From: Littorina saxatilis
Taxonomy: Eukaryota; Mollusca; Gastropoda; Littorinimorpha; Littorinidae
Reading direction: 5' to 3'
Assembly: GCF_037325665.1 (NCBI RefSeq)
Contig: NC_090246.1
Span: 10,736,821 to 10,800,820, forward strand
Length of the DNA: 64,000 bases
The translations under genes were made by a program, and so were the position numbers. Positions 12,475 through 47,075 of the stretch are shown here, piece by piece. The notes beneath the pieces were generated by a model. It made no database searches. It saw nothing but the letters and a program-made list of their open reading frames with translations, and had not been told where the DNA came from. Position 1 is the stretch's first letter, and every line of letters begins with the position of its first letter.

Positions 12475-12657
12475 TTACACAGTGGCACGTGATCTATACA
12501 CACTACTCGGGTTTTTTCCGGTCGACTTCGCTTGATAGAGGGAGAACATCTTTCCCATGACGGGTTCCAAGCGATCGATGGAGACAGAGGTTTGTGTGTC
12601 GATTCTGATTTGTGACAGGCATAAGTATAGTGACAAAGCTGACACCTGCTGACACAT
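12475..12657 (-). pseudogene. Decayed copy of the nuclease-helicase last exon
   Basis: The minus-strand reading RIDTQTSVSIDRLEPVMGK, then MFSLYQAKSTGK, parallels RFDTRDSAAIYRLEPVMTK, then IISLYQEQCEGDK, of the true last exon at 12925-13181. Only the last ~35 codons are recognisable and the region before them has drifted. It lies 3' of the gene and is separated from it by an inverted repeat (12660-12912). I read it as a broken duplicate; an alternative last exon is less likely because no acceptor or phase match is obvious. Confidence 0.65.
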
Positions 12658-12659
12658 AC

Positions 12660-12912
12660 CCTTTCAACAGAAATATTCTACTTTTGAACACATTTCTGTT
12701 ACAAGTTTTAAACACTTTGTGACATAGTACATAGTTGTACTGGCAAAACGTAGCACACATACAGTTCACTATTGTTCAAATTAACACTTTTGTAAACTAT
12801 GACATTATTATGTGTGCCGTGTTTGCCAGTAGAACTATGCATTATGACACAAATTGTAAAACACTTGTTACAAAAATGTGTTCAAAAGTGGAACACTTCT
12901 AGTAAGGGTGTA
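12660..12912. repeat. Inverted repeat, arms ~115 bp
   Basis: 12665-12775 and 12790-12905 are reverse complements with scattered differences. Shared words include CACTTTTGAACACATTT and TAGTTCTACTGGCAAA-like blocks. It occupies the putative 3' UTR of the nuclease-helicase gene and could form a long hairpin in the transcript. Confidence 0.75.
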
Positions 12913-12924
12913 GCAGCAAGTGAT

Positions 12925-35603
<22,679 letters not shown>

Positions 35604-35605
35604 CT

Positions 35606-36504
35606 GGCAACAACACAATACAATACAATACATACACTGACACGCCTTGACTGTTGATTTGCTGTTTACGCACTATCATGATTCGCTATGTAACGTTTGG
35701 TAAGCTTACCTTGCAACAGCTTTCTTGTCTTTGTAGGCATTTTCTTTCAAGGCAGTACAACGTAAGATAAGATTCTTTCGGACAGAAGGTAGAATGCGAG
35801 TTTTGAGACAACGACAGTCGTCCAAAGAAAGCTTGCTGTGGCATTTGTTTGTAAATAATGGTACATGTGATTCTGTATTTTTCTGCGGTTGATGTGGTTT
35901 CTTTTTTCCTCTCTTGTTTTTTTCCTCCTGAGTTGATCGTTATCATTTAAACAAGACCCTCAGAGAGTACCTCCGTTGCTCCTTAAAATGGACTGTGAAT
36001 AGTGTGTTGGCTGTGTTGACCCGGCGTCAGAATTATTTTAAGAACCAGGCTGCTGCAGTCAGTTGACATGTTTCGCAAATATTGTAGGGTTACCATGCTG
36101 CATAGGTAAAGTGGCTTGTATAACCTGATTATTCTGTTTCAAAACACTGTTTGTATTTGTGTAGGTTGTAGTCATCATAACTAATCGCGTTTTGCCATTT
36201 GTTTCAGAAAGGAGGTTAACCTACAAGATCGACGCTATGTCAGATATGCCTCAGCCACATGAAGACTTCCGAATTTAGATCCACTCGGCATGGTGACAAG
36301 TCTTGATGAAAAGTTTAGGACTGAGGACAGCAGTGGAATAAGTGGCCACATGGCAGGTACCTATTGCTTTACTGAGTGTCTGCAGTTGCAAATGAACACA
36401 GTGCCCTCTATACTGCTGATTTACGACGGACAAGCAACAATTATGCTGATGCAGTTTAAATGTGTGCCTGTGTGTACGTGCGTGCTTGTGCGGTTTTGTC
36501 ACGG

Positions 36505-36505
<1 letters not shown>
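35606..36505. other. Stretch without recognised gene
   Basis: Expected to contain intron or 5' sequence of the nuclease-helicase gene. A minus-strand frame at 35686-35946 has no domain features and no splice context that fits. Confidence 0.4.
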
Positions 36506-36561
<56 letters not shown>

Positions 36562-36583
36562 GTGTGTGTGAGTGAATGAGTGA

Positions 36584-36648
<65 letters not shown>
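36506..36648. repeat. (GT)n microsatellite
   Basis: Two (GT)n blocks separated by GAGTGAATGAGTGAAT. Confidence 0.95.
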
Positions 36649-36651
<3 letters not shown>

Positions 36652-36763
36652 ATTGCACAAGATCTCATTCAAGGACAACTGCACCAACAACAAATACAGT
36701 CATTTTATCTGTTTGCCTTCTTTTGAAAATTATACATGGAGTTGATATGATGCGTTAGTTTTA

Positions 36764-37857
<1,094 letters not shown>

Positions 37858-38214
37858 AGGGTCTAGAAGCTCTAGCCCCGGGGTGGGACCCCCGGTAAGA
37901 AATCCCCCATGTGTTCCCAGGGTTAGGTTCTTGAGCCAGGAACTAAGGGCGGGGTAACCCCGAAAGAAACCTAAGGGCTGAAGTCGGAGGATCTGGGCCA
38001 ACAGGCGGTCCTTAACCAACCACAGATCCACGCAAAAACGCAAAATGAAATGTCGACAGTCCGAAATGCACGCGATGGTGCTCGCCCTGTGAAGTCCCGC
38101 ACCACGATTGACTTGACGGTTTCTGACGGACGACGAATTAACTTGACGTTGAGCAATGGGAAAGATAATGGGGAGGGAAGATTTTTTATTCAACGGCAAC
38201 GAATCATAGTCTTG
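37858..38214. other. Unassigned sequence between two LINEs
   Basis: Contains CCCCGGGGTGGGACCCCCGG near 37875, a short dyad. No domain is recognised in its frames. Confidence 0.4.
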
Positions 38215-40180
38215 GCCAATTAATACTTGTTCGAAAAAAATTTCAATTTGAAATGCAATGTGACGTGAAGTCGAGAAGGATACTTGATGTCGAAGTCATG
38301 GTTAACGAAGAAAAATTGTATTGTTTAACGTTTACGGTCCGAACAACACGACTGAAAGAAGAAATTGTCTTGCTTTTCTTGAGAAATGTTTGAAGAAAAA
38401 AGCGGATTATCGGAACATTATTTGTGGTGATTTTCATTGTGTTTTAGATAATGATTTATTTATCATAATCGGAAACCACCAGACCCCATCACAAACAGAA
38501 TTCCACAATCAACCGGTGTTGACTTAAAGGCCAACAACTCGGGTGCAGAGTCTGCTGTGAAAGTAGCGGTAGCCTTTCCTGTCACATAATGATAAAGAAT
38601 TCACATCGTCACGAACAACACCAATTTTTGCCAGGAGACTTGATTATATATTATCCTGTGGTGATGTTTTGAATCGGACACGTGATTGTAAGATACAGTC
38701 AGTAGCGCAGATCTATCACAGGATGGTAATTAATATGCATTTGAATTTAACATAGAGGCCCATCGTACTGAAAGTGTTATGATAGTTTGTTGAGTGATTG
38801 TGAATTTGTTGAAAGAATGAATGAATTGTTAGAACAGCAAATAGATGTCAAAGGAATATATTTTTTGGACATTTCAAAAATTTGATTTTGGTGGACATTT
38901 TTTAAATTGGGTAAAAGTATTAATGAACAACACCACAAGTTGTATTAACTACGTAGGATGGATTTCCGAGGAATTCGACGTATTAACCGGGATCCGTCAG
39001 AGGTGTAATTTTTCGCCGCTGGTCTTCGTCCTTGGCCTTGAACTCCTAACCATTAAAATCCGCAGTGATCGGATCATAAAAGAACTGAATTTTCCACTAA
39101 TTGATCGAGAGGGGTCCTGATTTGGCCTATTATGGTCCGCTGGACCCGAAAAGCAACAGCTAACTAACTACCTAACTAACTAACTAATTGATCGAGAGAA
39201 AAATTCCGAATGAGTTAAAACTGGCAATGTATGCAGACGATGTGACACTGTTTCTCAAAGACAAACACGACCTTGCAACATGTGTTATTTATAGTAAAAC
39301 AGTTTTTATATATTTCATATTTCATTTATATTTGAATCAAAATAAAACTGAAGCAATGTGGTTGAGATCCATGAAGAACAGCCCAGAACAATATTGTAAT
39401 ATAACATGACAAAAATAGTTACACAGTTTGGGTATTATATTTAGGAATGATATTGGTGCTTCTAACATTGAAGAAAATTGGTCAAAACGCTTTGATAGAA
39501 TTGAAAGAATAGTTGGAATGTTGTCAAGAAGAAATTTAAGTATTAGCGGTTAATTGTGTATAATTGAAACATTTTTGATATCTCAGTTTGTATACGTTTT
39601 CCAGACACTCTCTGCTTCGATAAAAGTGCTTGACAGACTGAACACTATCCTCTTTAAATTTGTGTGGAAACGTAAGTATTCAAACACAAAAGCATTTGAA
39701 AAGGTTAAACGAACAGTTTTGTGTAATACATTAAAAATGAGCGGTATTAACATGATAAATATGTATGATATGATATGCAGACAACCTTTTTGCTATGTTG
39801 GGCGGCCAGGCTACAACAAGCAGATTTTCAAGATTGGAAATTATTCCCAAGACATTATTATGAGGCCCTTGGAAGCCGTCTGTGTTGTTTTAAATCAACT
39901 GCCACAACGAGACAGTGTGTAGGCCTGATTAGAATAAAATCGAAATTTTGGCAAGTTTTTAAAAAAAACTATTGAGAATAGACATTTGTTTTGTGTTCAA
40001 AAAGAACGTTTTACGAGTAATGCAGGTATTGTTTTTAAAAAGAATGTGTTGTGAAAATTGGATTAAAGCTGATGTGAATTTTGTACATGATATCTTAATA
40101 GACGATAATATTGTCCCATATGACCAGATGTGTATTACTGTTGGTTTTTGCGCCACACGGCTTTTTGAGTATAACGCTTT
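38215..40180 (+). pseudogene. Decayed L1/Tx1-like LINE
   Basis: Plus-strand pieces of one LINE in the expected order. The APE endonuclease appears as ILVRKKFQFEMQ, NVYGPNNTTERRNCLAFLEK and IICGDFHCVLDND, with a later RRLDYILSCGDVLNR. The reverse transcriptase appears as FLNWVKVLMNNTTSCI, GIRQRCNFSPLVFVLGLELL and YADDVTLFLKD. C-terminal LINE sequence follows (FVYVFQTLSASIKVLDRLNT). The frames shift several times, and part of the region between endonuclease and RT is missing. A ~70-bp mini-retroposon with a 16-bp duplication sits in the RT at 39112-39181. It is dead. Confidence 0.82.
39096..39197 (+). mobile_element. ~70-bp mini-retroposon, copy 2
   Basis: Duplication ACTAATTGATCGAGAG at 39096-39111 and 39182-39197 brackets GGGTCCTGATTTGGCC, then ATGGTCCGCTGGACCC, GAAAAGCAACAG and a (CTAA)n tail. 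It begins at the same base as copy 1 at 32409. It is nested in the decayed LINE. Confidence 0.75.
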
Positions 40181-40185
40181 GCAAA

Positions 40186-40395
40186 GGCAGTGCAGTGCAG
40201 TGCAGTGGAGTGCAGTGCAATGAATACAATGCAATTCAAAGCAATGCAATGGAATACAATACAATACAATACAATGCAGTGCAGTGCAGTATAGTACAGT
40301 GCAATCAATACGATACAATACGATACGATACGATACGATACGATACGATACGATATGATACAAGACAAGACAACACAATGCAATATGATTTAGCA
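40186..40395. repeat. Pentanucleotide repeats (GCAGT, ACAAT, ATACG)
   Basis: Successive 5-bp families GTGCA, AATAC and (GATAC)n. The frames across them are artefacts. Confidence 0.93.
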
Positions 40396-40547
40396 GAAAA
40401 CAAAATAATGTAAAATAATGCAATGTTATGTAAACTTATATAATAAGTATAATATTATATAATATAATATAATATAGCTATTCTGATGAACACGTGGGGG
40501 AATTCGGGGGCTGTGATTGGATGGTCTCTTCCGATCATCAAAGCATA

Positions 40548-40616
40548 ATGCGGCGGAAGTCGGCCATTTTACTCAATATCCAAAAGCATATTGAGAAAAA
40601 TGGCCGACGCATGATT
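40548..40616. repeat. Short palindrome with paired GGCCATTTT sites
   Basis: GTCGGCCATTTTACTCAATA is matched by its near reverse complement TATTGAGAAAAATGGCCGAC. GCCATTTT is the core bound by YY1 in animals; this could be a paired site or a small hairpin element. Confidence 0.45.
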
Positions 40617-40892
40617 CCGGTTCACCCATCTGTACCACCGCGATGTTTCTATCGACAACAGCATACACTGACAACTTAAAAGGCTGTTTCAACAACTGTG
40701 TTGTGAAGTCGAATGCACTTGGAGTCAGTTTTTCTTACAAAGTCAGAAAGCGTGTAGCGGTGTGCATGTCTGCGCGAACATGATGCGCATAAGAAGATTG
40801 TCCGCTATCAAAACCTGAGATCAACGCATCGACGCAAAAACTGTCATTTTGTAAGTTTGGAACAACAAATCAAGGTCATAACAGCTATATAA

Positions 40893-41034
40893 TCGCTATT
40901 GTGTTTTCAGCGTAGCAATAGGGTCCGATATTTAGACTCGAACAAGTATAATGCGACTCGTCTTCGACTCGTCGGCATTATACTTGTCTCGTCAGTCTAA
41001 ATATTGGACCCTATTGCTACGCTGAAAACACAAT
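40893..41034. mobile_element. Palindromic MITE, ~140 bp
   Basis: ATTGTGTTTTCAGCGTAGCA and TAGACTCG..AAGTATAATGC on the left are matched in reverse complement on the right around a GACTCGTCTTCGACTCGTC centre. No coding capacity. Confidence 0.8.
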
Positions 41035-41041
41035 AGCTGTT

Positions 41042-41130
41042 AATATAATATAATATAATATAATATAAAATAATATAATATAATATAATATAACATTATA
41101 GAATAGAATAGAATAGAATAGAATAGAATA
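41042..41130. repeat. (TAATA)n and (GAATA)n repeat
   Basis: Pure pentanucleotide arrays at 41042-41098 and 41100-41130. Confidence 0.9.
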
Positions 41131-41404
41131 TATTAATTCAATATACCTCTATGCCTATTGGGTCTCGCTTTCTATACTTTTAAGCCTGAGCAAATTGAAT
41201 CTGGATATTTTGGCTTTGGATTTAACACGCAAGCGACCGGGAGGGCTCTAAGGAAAGAAATAGGTTATTTGGTCATAACCTATATATATCTCTGATATTC
41301 CCCTATGTCAATTGTTACGCCTTTACAGAAGGGAGTTGAGATTTATATAGATTAGCAAAGATTTTCTTCCTGTGAAATATCCTTTTCCCACGCCTTAGAT
41401 ATAT

Positions 41405-41407
<3 letters not shown>

Positions 41408-41490
<83 letters not shown>
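41408..41490. repeat. (AC)n microsatellite
   Basis: Uninterrupted AC repeat of about 41 units. Confidence 0.96.
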
Positions 41491-41495
<5 letters not shown>

Positions 41496-41683
41496 ACGGT
41501 ATCTTTACAGCGATATCAAGGATATATCTGCCAGTGATTCCTAATGGACAATAAGAGTCACCTTCCTGTCAGCTAATTTCTTGTTCCGGTCCAAACGGAA
41601 GAAGCTAAAGCTCAATCGGAATCGTTGCAGTCTCTTTGTCACGGGATCAGCTCGTTACTCCCCCGGCTCGTTACTCCCCCTTC

Positions 41684-41710
41684 GGGTTAGGGTTAGGGTT
41701 AGGGTTAGGG
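41684..41710 (+). repeat. Interstitial telomere-type repeat (GGGTTA)4
   Basis: Four perfect GGGTTA units plus GGG. It follows a duplicated CTCGTTACTCCCCC. TTAGGG is the usual metazoan telomere unit, so this is a short interstitial copy. Confidence 0.85.
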
Positions 41711-42470
41711 TCAACAATTTTTATTTTTTCAAAAATAACAAAGAAATTTCACATTACGGGGTACTTTTGAATGGTGAGATTACAAAAATGAACAGTGCCG
41801 AGATTGAGATTGAGAGATTTTTTAAGATTTTGTTTTTCGAAAACAAAATGTGAGCCTATTTTGGAAGAATTCTCAAAAATCTGGTTGTCGCCTCAATACG
41901 CATTTTATGAATAAAACGAAAGGCAACTTCTGACAGAAATTATTGAAACGAGAGTTTGGTCTAAAGCGCCACATTTGAGCAGAGTTTCTTGTTATAGATT
42001 TCTGAAAAAGTCACGAAAAGGAGTACAATATCCGTGCTTCATTCAGTTTTTCTCCCCTGTGGCCAGAAACCACACAATAGGGTGAGTATCACGTATTTCT
42101 TGTGACGTAATGTGTATGCGGTGACGCGTTGTGTCACTCTTTCACCGAAACTGAATTATTCTGGGCTAACCGAAACCTTCGACCGAGACACCGCTGACTC
42201 ATTGGCCCTGGTCACTGAGTGAACATACTTTGCACAAAACGGATGTTCTTTTATCTCTGGGCACATTTCAATTCAAACACACCATATCATGTATCCATTT
42301 TGGGATTCAAGAACTACATGAGAATAAAAAAAAAGTGTCTGAAACTAAAGTCACCTTGTTTTTTAGAAACAGAAACGGTTGCCAATATGTTACTCGTTGC
42401 ATACACAACTGATGAAGTTTCTGTCCCTGGTAATAAGCATTGGAGTTAAAGATATAGTATCTAAGACGCC
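41711..42470. other. Stretch without recognised gene
   Basis: Directly follows the TTAGGG tract. Frames at 41740-41850 and 42219-42449 have no family features that I can name. The former might be an old LINE piece. Confidence 0.35.
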
Positions 42471-42477
42471 AATCTTT

Positions 42478-43012
42478 GGACTGGGTGGCCGAGTGGTAAC
42501 GCACTTGCGCTCGGAAGCGAGAGGTTGCGAGTTCGACCCTGGGTCAGGGCGTTAGCAATTTTCTCCCCCCTTTCCTAACCTAGGTGGTGGGTTCAAGTGC
42601 TAGCTAGTCTTTCGGATGAGACGAAAAACCGAGGTCCCTTCGTGTACACTACATTGGGGTGTGCACGTTAAAGATCCCACGATTGACAAAAGGGTCTTTC
42701 CTGGCAAAATTGTATAGGCATAGATTAAAAATGTCCACCAAAATACCCGTGTGACTTGGAATAATAGGCCGTGAAAAGTATGATATGCGCCGAAATGGCT
42801 GCGATCTGCTGGCCGATGTGAATGCGTGATGTATTGTGTAAACAAAATTCCATCTCACACGGCATAAATAAATCCCTGCGCCTTGAATATGTGCGCGATA
42901 TAAATTGCATAAAATAAAAAATAATTTTAAAAAAATCAAAAATAAATTCCTGCGCTTAGAACTGTACCCACGGATTACGCGCGATATAAGCCTCATATTA
43001 ATTGATTGATTG
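42478..43012 (+). mobile_element. tRNA-derived SINE, ~535 bp, with doubled tail
   Basis: The head shows an A-box in GGTGGCCGAGTGGTAACGC and a B-box in GCGAGTTCGACCC. A conserved body follows (ACGTTAAAGATCCCACGATT, GTGTGACTTGGAATAATAGG, ATGCGCCGAAATGGCTGCGA). Two tail versions are joined: ..GTGCGCGATATAAATTGC then ACTGTACCCACGG..GCGCGATATAAG and TTGATTGATTG. The second version is the tail of the copy at 48409. Confidence 0.87.
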
Positions 43013-43359
43013 AATCTATTGAAATTTTCAAACGAATTTGACCCTAAGAAGTTCAAGGGACATTCTCTTCACTTTCCTTTACACACACCTGCAATGATAA
43101 TTGAAAATGCATCGTAACTGATTAAATCAATGTAAATAATGGAGCGGCTTCCTTTTGTGTGTTGAGGTCCCGATTTAATTCATCGTCATATTTGGTTTTC
43201 AGTGCCGACGGCGACCCATGCCCCCAGCAAACAAACGCCTGGGGGAGTTAGGAATTCAACTATGTGATCTAGCAAATGCGTGCAACTTTCACTGCATGTA
43301 TAGTTTGTTGGTTATGTTTGGTCGGTTCCTTTGCCTGTGCGTGTATAGTATGCTTGGTC

Positions 43360-43432
43360 GATGTATGTATTGTAAAGCGCTAAGAGTAGACAATTTTCTA
43401 GAATAGCGCTATAAAAGTTTGCATTATTATTA
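43360..43432 (+). repeat. SINE 3' tail-like fragment
   Basis: GTATTGTAAAGCGCTAAGAG, then AATAGCGCTATAAAAG and (ATT)n. Truncated retroposon end. Confidence 0.6.
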
Positions 43433-44200
43433 TTGTCAGTGGCGAAAAAGTGGGACGAATCAGGAACAAAGACAGAGTACATGGAGAATGCTGTATGCAA
43501 AGCTTACCTTAACACAGCCTTTAGAATAAATGTATATAACTGAGTGTTCAAACATTACCTTTGAGTTATTCTTGCTATGTGGTTTCATCATTCCAACCGT
43601 CATCCAAACTGTCTAGATTTTTCGGGCGATTTGAGAGTTTTTTTTATGGAGGGTATCCCTTTAACTTGACTTTTCTCACATAGCAATCAGATTATTATGA
43701 TGAATGTGTGCACGGCCACAATAATGAACGGTAATGTTGAGATACAGAATGTCGTGTTGCTGTGTTGAACTAGCTGACCCTGTGCGGTCGAGAGGGGCTA
43801 TAAACAGAACAAAACTAACCCTAAACTTAGCTAACAAATTCATAAACGTACTCTGAACACCTCGAGTTGACCTCGTTCGGTGAAGAGGGAGTATAGTATT
43901 CAAGAATATTGTCCTAAATTCAAGACAACTGTTTGAAGGTATCAAACTTTTTTGCCGACTGAGATAGTCACGGCAGTGTGATGTGAGTCAATTATGTGGA
44001 GAAAATTGAGAAGTTTGACACTTGAAATTCGATTCATTCCTTATTTTCATGATGTTTAAGGGACGTAAGTTCATGCAAACTATTGACGGAGAGAGAGACC
44101 TAATGTGGGACTCAGTTCTTCAAAACAAACAAACAGACAGACAGACAGACAAACAAACAAAGGCAATATTATACGTTATTTGTATTTTATTTTTGACCAA
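43433..44200. other. Stretch without recognised gene
   Basis: No exon, RNA or bounded element is recognised; a short GACA run lies at 44130-44155. Confidence 0.4.
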
Positions 44201-44204
44201 AATA

Positions 44205-44298
44205 TGACATTTTACACAGATCGAGACAGTCAGTGTTTCTTCGCGACCGCGCTGGCGGTCGAGGTGAACAATGACTGTCGAAATCTGTGTAAAATGTA
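44205..44298. mobile_element. Small palindromic MITE
   Basis: ACATTTTACACAGATCGAGA at the left and its near reverse complement at the right surround CGCGACCGC..GGCGGTCG. A half copy is at 18425-18500. A poly-C run follows at 44309. Confidence 0.7.
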
Positions 44299-44683
44299 CG
44301 TTCACCTCCCCCCCCCCCCCCCAAACATTTTTTTAAATGAATAAAAACGGCACACCAAGAGACTCACCTTCGTAACGTCAGCGTGTGTTGTTACCTGTCT
44401 TATTTGTTGTGCGTTTTCTTTCCCGGCTTTCTTGATGGAGACCGCCATTATGCGTTAGTGTTCTGTGGTCCTCTCAGTGCGAATGTATTGAACTTGAAAG
44501 CGCTTTCACACTCTCAGTCAAGCGCACTCAAGTTACACTGTGTCACGGTTGCAGTTCATTGCACAATTCGTAAACATCCTCTTTAACTTTAAACGACACT
44601 GTCGCGCATTCAAAAACTGCCATGTCACAATTTCAACAGCGTTTGAGTAGTTCTTTTTTATGAAAGCCACAGGAGCTTGTATC

Positions 44684-45058
44684 TTCTCCTTCTTCTTCTG
44701 CGTTCGTGGGCTGAAACTCCCACGTACACTCGTGTTTTGCACGAGTGGAATTGTACGTGTATGACCGTTTTTACCCCGCCATTTAGGCAGCCATACGCCG
44801 CTTTCGGAGGAAGCATGCTGGGTATTTTCGTGTTTCTATAACCCACCGAACTCTGACATGGATTACATGATCTTTTTCGTGCGCACTTGGTCTTGTGCTT
44901 GCGTGTACTCACGGGGGTGTTCGGACACCGAGGAGAGTCTGCACACAAAGTTGACTCTGAGAAATAAATCTCTCGCCGAACGTGGGGACGAACTCACGCT
45001 GACAGCGGCCAACTGAATACAAATCCTGCGCGCTACCGACTGAGCAACACCCCGCCCC
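44684..45058 (-). mobile_element. tRNA-derived SINE, 375 bp, complete
   Basis: On the minus strand it begins GGGGCGGGGTGTTGCTCAGT, with A-box TTGCTCAGTCGGTAGCGCG and B-box GAGTTCGTCCCC, and ends in a GAAGAAGAAGGAGAA tail. The 11-bp duplication GAGCTTGTATC is exact at 44673-44683 and 45059-45069, so the copy is full length. Confidence 0.9.
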
Positions 45059-45112
45059 GAGCTTGTATCAAAACGCCGATCAACTCCTTTATCCTTCTTG
45101 TATTTTTGATTT

Positions 45113-45884
45113 TGCGACTACGAGTTTAAGGCAAAAATACAACATTTAGTCAAGCTCAGTCGAACACACAGAATGAAACTGAACGCATTGCATTTTTTTC
45201 CGCAAGACCGATACACTCGTAGCATCGTCTGTCCACCGCTCGTGGGGAAAGGCAGTGAAATTAACAATCCAGAAAAGCGCGGTAGCGGTTGCGCTGAGGA
45301 GGATAGCACGCTTTTCTATATCTCTATTTTTTTTTTAACTCTCTGAACGTGTTTTTAATCCAAACATATCATATCTATATGTTTTTAGAATCAGGAACCG
45401 ACAAGGATTAAGACGAAATTGTTTTTAAATCGATTTCGTAAATTTTATTTAAATCATAATGTTTATATTTTTAATTTTCAGAGCTTGTTTTTAATCCCCA
45501 TATAACATATTTATATGTTTTTTGAATCAGAAAATTGTGAAGAATACGATAAACATAATTTTGGATCGTTTTATTAAAAAAGGTATTTTAATTACAATTT
45601 TCAGATTTTTAATGACCAAAGTCATTAATTAATTTTTAAGCCTCCAAGCTGAAATGCAATACCAAAGTCCGGCCTTCGTCGAAGATTGCTTGGCCAAAAT
45701 TTCAATCAATTTGATTGAAAAATGAGGGTGTGACAGTGCCGCCTCAACTTTTACAAAATGCCGGATATGACGTCATCAAAGACATTTATCAAAAAAATGA
45801 AAACAAAGTCTGGGGATATCATACCCAGGAACTCTCATGACAAATTTCATAACGATCGGTCCAGAAGTTTACTCTGAATCGCTC

Positions 45885-45930
<46 letters not shown>

Positions 45931-45940
45931 ACTAAATGTA
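45113..45940 (+). mobile_element. ~830-bp MITE family, copy C
   Basis: Same layout as copy A: AACATTTAGTCAAGCTC near the start, CCGGATATGACGTCATCAAA, an (AC)n tract at 45887-45927, then CTTGACTAAATGTA. The stretch between the AC tract and the right terminus is shorter than in copies A and D. Confidence 0.8.
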
Positions 45941-46694
45941 ACAAGTCGCGTAAGGCGAAAATACAATATTTAGTCAAGTAGCTGCCATTTTTCAGCAAGA
46001 CCGTATACTCGTAGCATCGTCAGTCCACCGCTCATGGCAAAGGCAGTGAAATTGACAAGAAGAGCGGGGTAGTAGTTGCGCTAAGAAGGATAGCACGCTT
46101 TTCTGTACCTCTCTTTGTTTTAACTTTCTGAGCGTGTTTTTAATCCAAACATATCATATCTATATGTTTTTGGAATCAGGAACCGACAAGGAATAAGATG
46201 AAAGTGTTTTTAAATTGATTTGGACAATTTAATTTTGATAATAATTTTTATATATTTAATTTTCAGAGCTTGTTTTTAATCCGAATATAACATATTTATA
46301 TGTTTTTGGAATCAGCAAATGATGGAGAATAAGATAAACGTAAATTTGGATCGTTTTAGACATTTTTATTTTTTTTTACAATTTTCCGATTTTTAATGAC
46401 CAAAGTCATTAATTAATTTTTAAGCCACCAAGCTGAAATGCAATACCGAACCCCGGGCTTCGTCGAAGATTACTTGACCAAAATTTCAACCAATTTGGTT
46501 ACAAAATGAGGGCGTGACAGTGCCGCCTCAACTTTCACGAAAAGCCGGATATGACGTCATCAAAGACATTTATCAAAAAAATGAAAAAAACGTTCGGGGA
46601 TTTCATACCCAGGAACTCTCATGTCAAATTTCATAAAGATCGGTCCAGTAGTTTAGTCTGAATCGCTCTACACACACACACGCACACACACACA

Positions 46695-46736
<42 letters not shown>

Positions 46737-46807
46737 TACACCACGACCCTCGTTTCGATTCCCCCTCGATGTTAAAATATTTAGTCAAAACTTGACTAAA
46801 TATAAAA
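45941..46807 (+). mobile_element. ~830-bp MITE family, copy D, head-to-tail with C
   Basis: Begins ACAAGTCGCGTAAGGCG immediately after copy C and ends AAAACTTGACTAAATATA. The internal AC tract includes CGCACAC and AGACAC variants. Confidence 0.82.
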
Positions 46808-46814
46808 ACAAGAA

Positions 46815-46920
46815 AGGTAAGTTGTTGAAACGTTTGATATTGACAAAAGAATACGTTTACATTTACAGATATTTCGACCCAGCGGTCTTTTAAGTGCACA
46901 GACAGACAAACACTAAGGAA
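46815..46920. repeat. Dispersed repeat, copy 2
   Basis: GAAACGTTTGATATTGACAA and CGACCCAGCGGTCTTTTAAG parallel 26998-27105. Confidence 0.5.
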
Positions 46921-46954
46921 ACCAGAAAAGACTTATCTGGCAAAAAGTTCAGCC

Positions 46955-47075
46955 GCTTGCAGAGAAGACACAAGCGAGGCAATGATTATATGACAAAATG
47001 ATATATAATCATTTATAATTGCTTCATTTCGTCATAATATAATCATTGCCTCGCTTGTGTCTTCTCCGCAAAGGG
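46955..47075. mobile_element. Palindromic MITE, ~120 bp
   Basis: AGACACAAGCGAGGCAATGA and its reverse complement flank an AT-rich centre with ATTATATGACAAAATG. Hairpin element without coding capacity. Confidence 0.8.

Noticed and set aside
35686-35946. Upstream exon of the nuclease-helicase gene
   Set aside because: The minus-strand frame is lysine- and serine-rich without a suitable donor in phase 0 for the acceptor at 35603.
37858-38214. 118-codon minus-strand frame as a host gene
   Set aside because: No domain, no splice context and a position wedged between two LINE pieces. Most likely chance or old repeat sequence.
42478-42560. Functional tRNA gene
   Set aside because: A- and B-box words are present, but the sequence continues into a conserved SINE body and tail. 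The same holds for the tRNA-like heads at 4920-4985 and 44985-45058.
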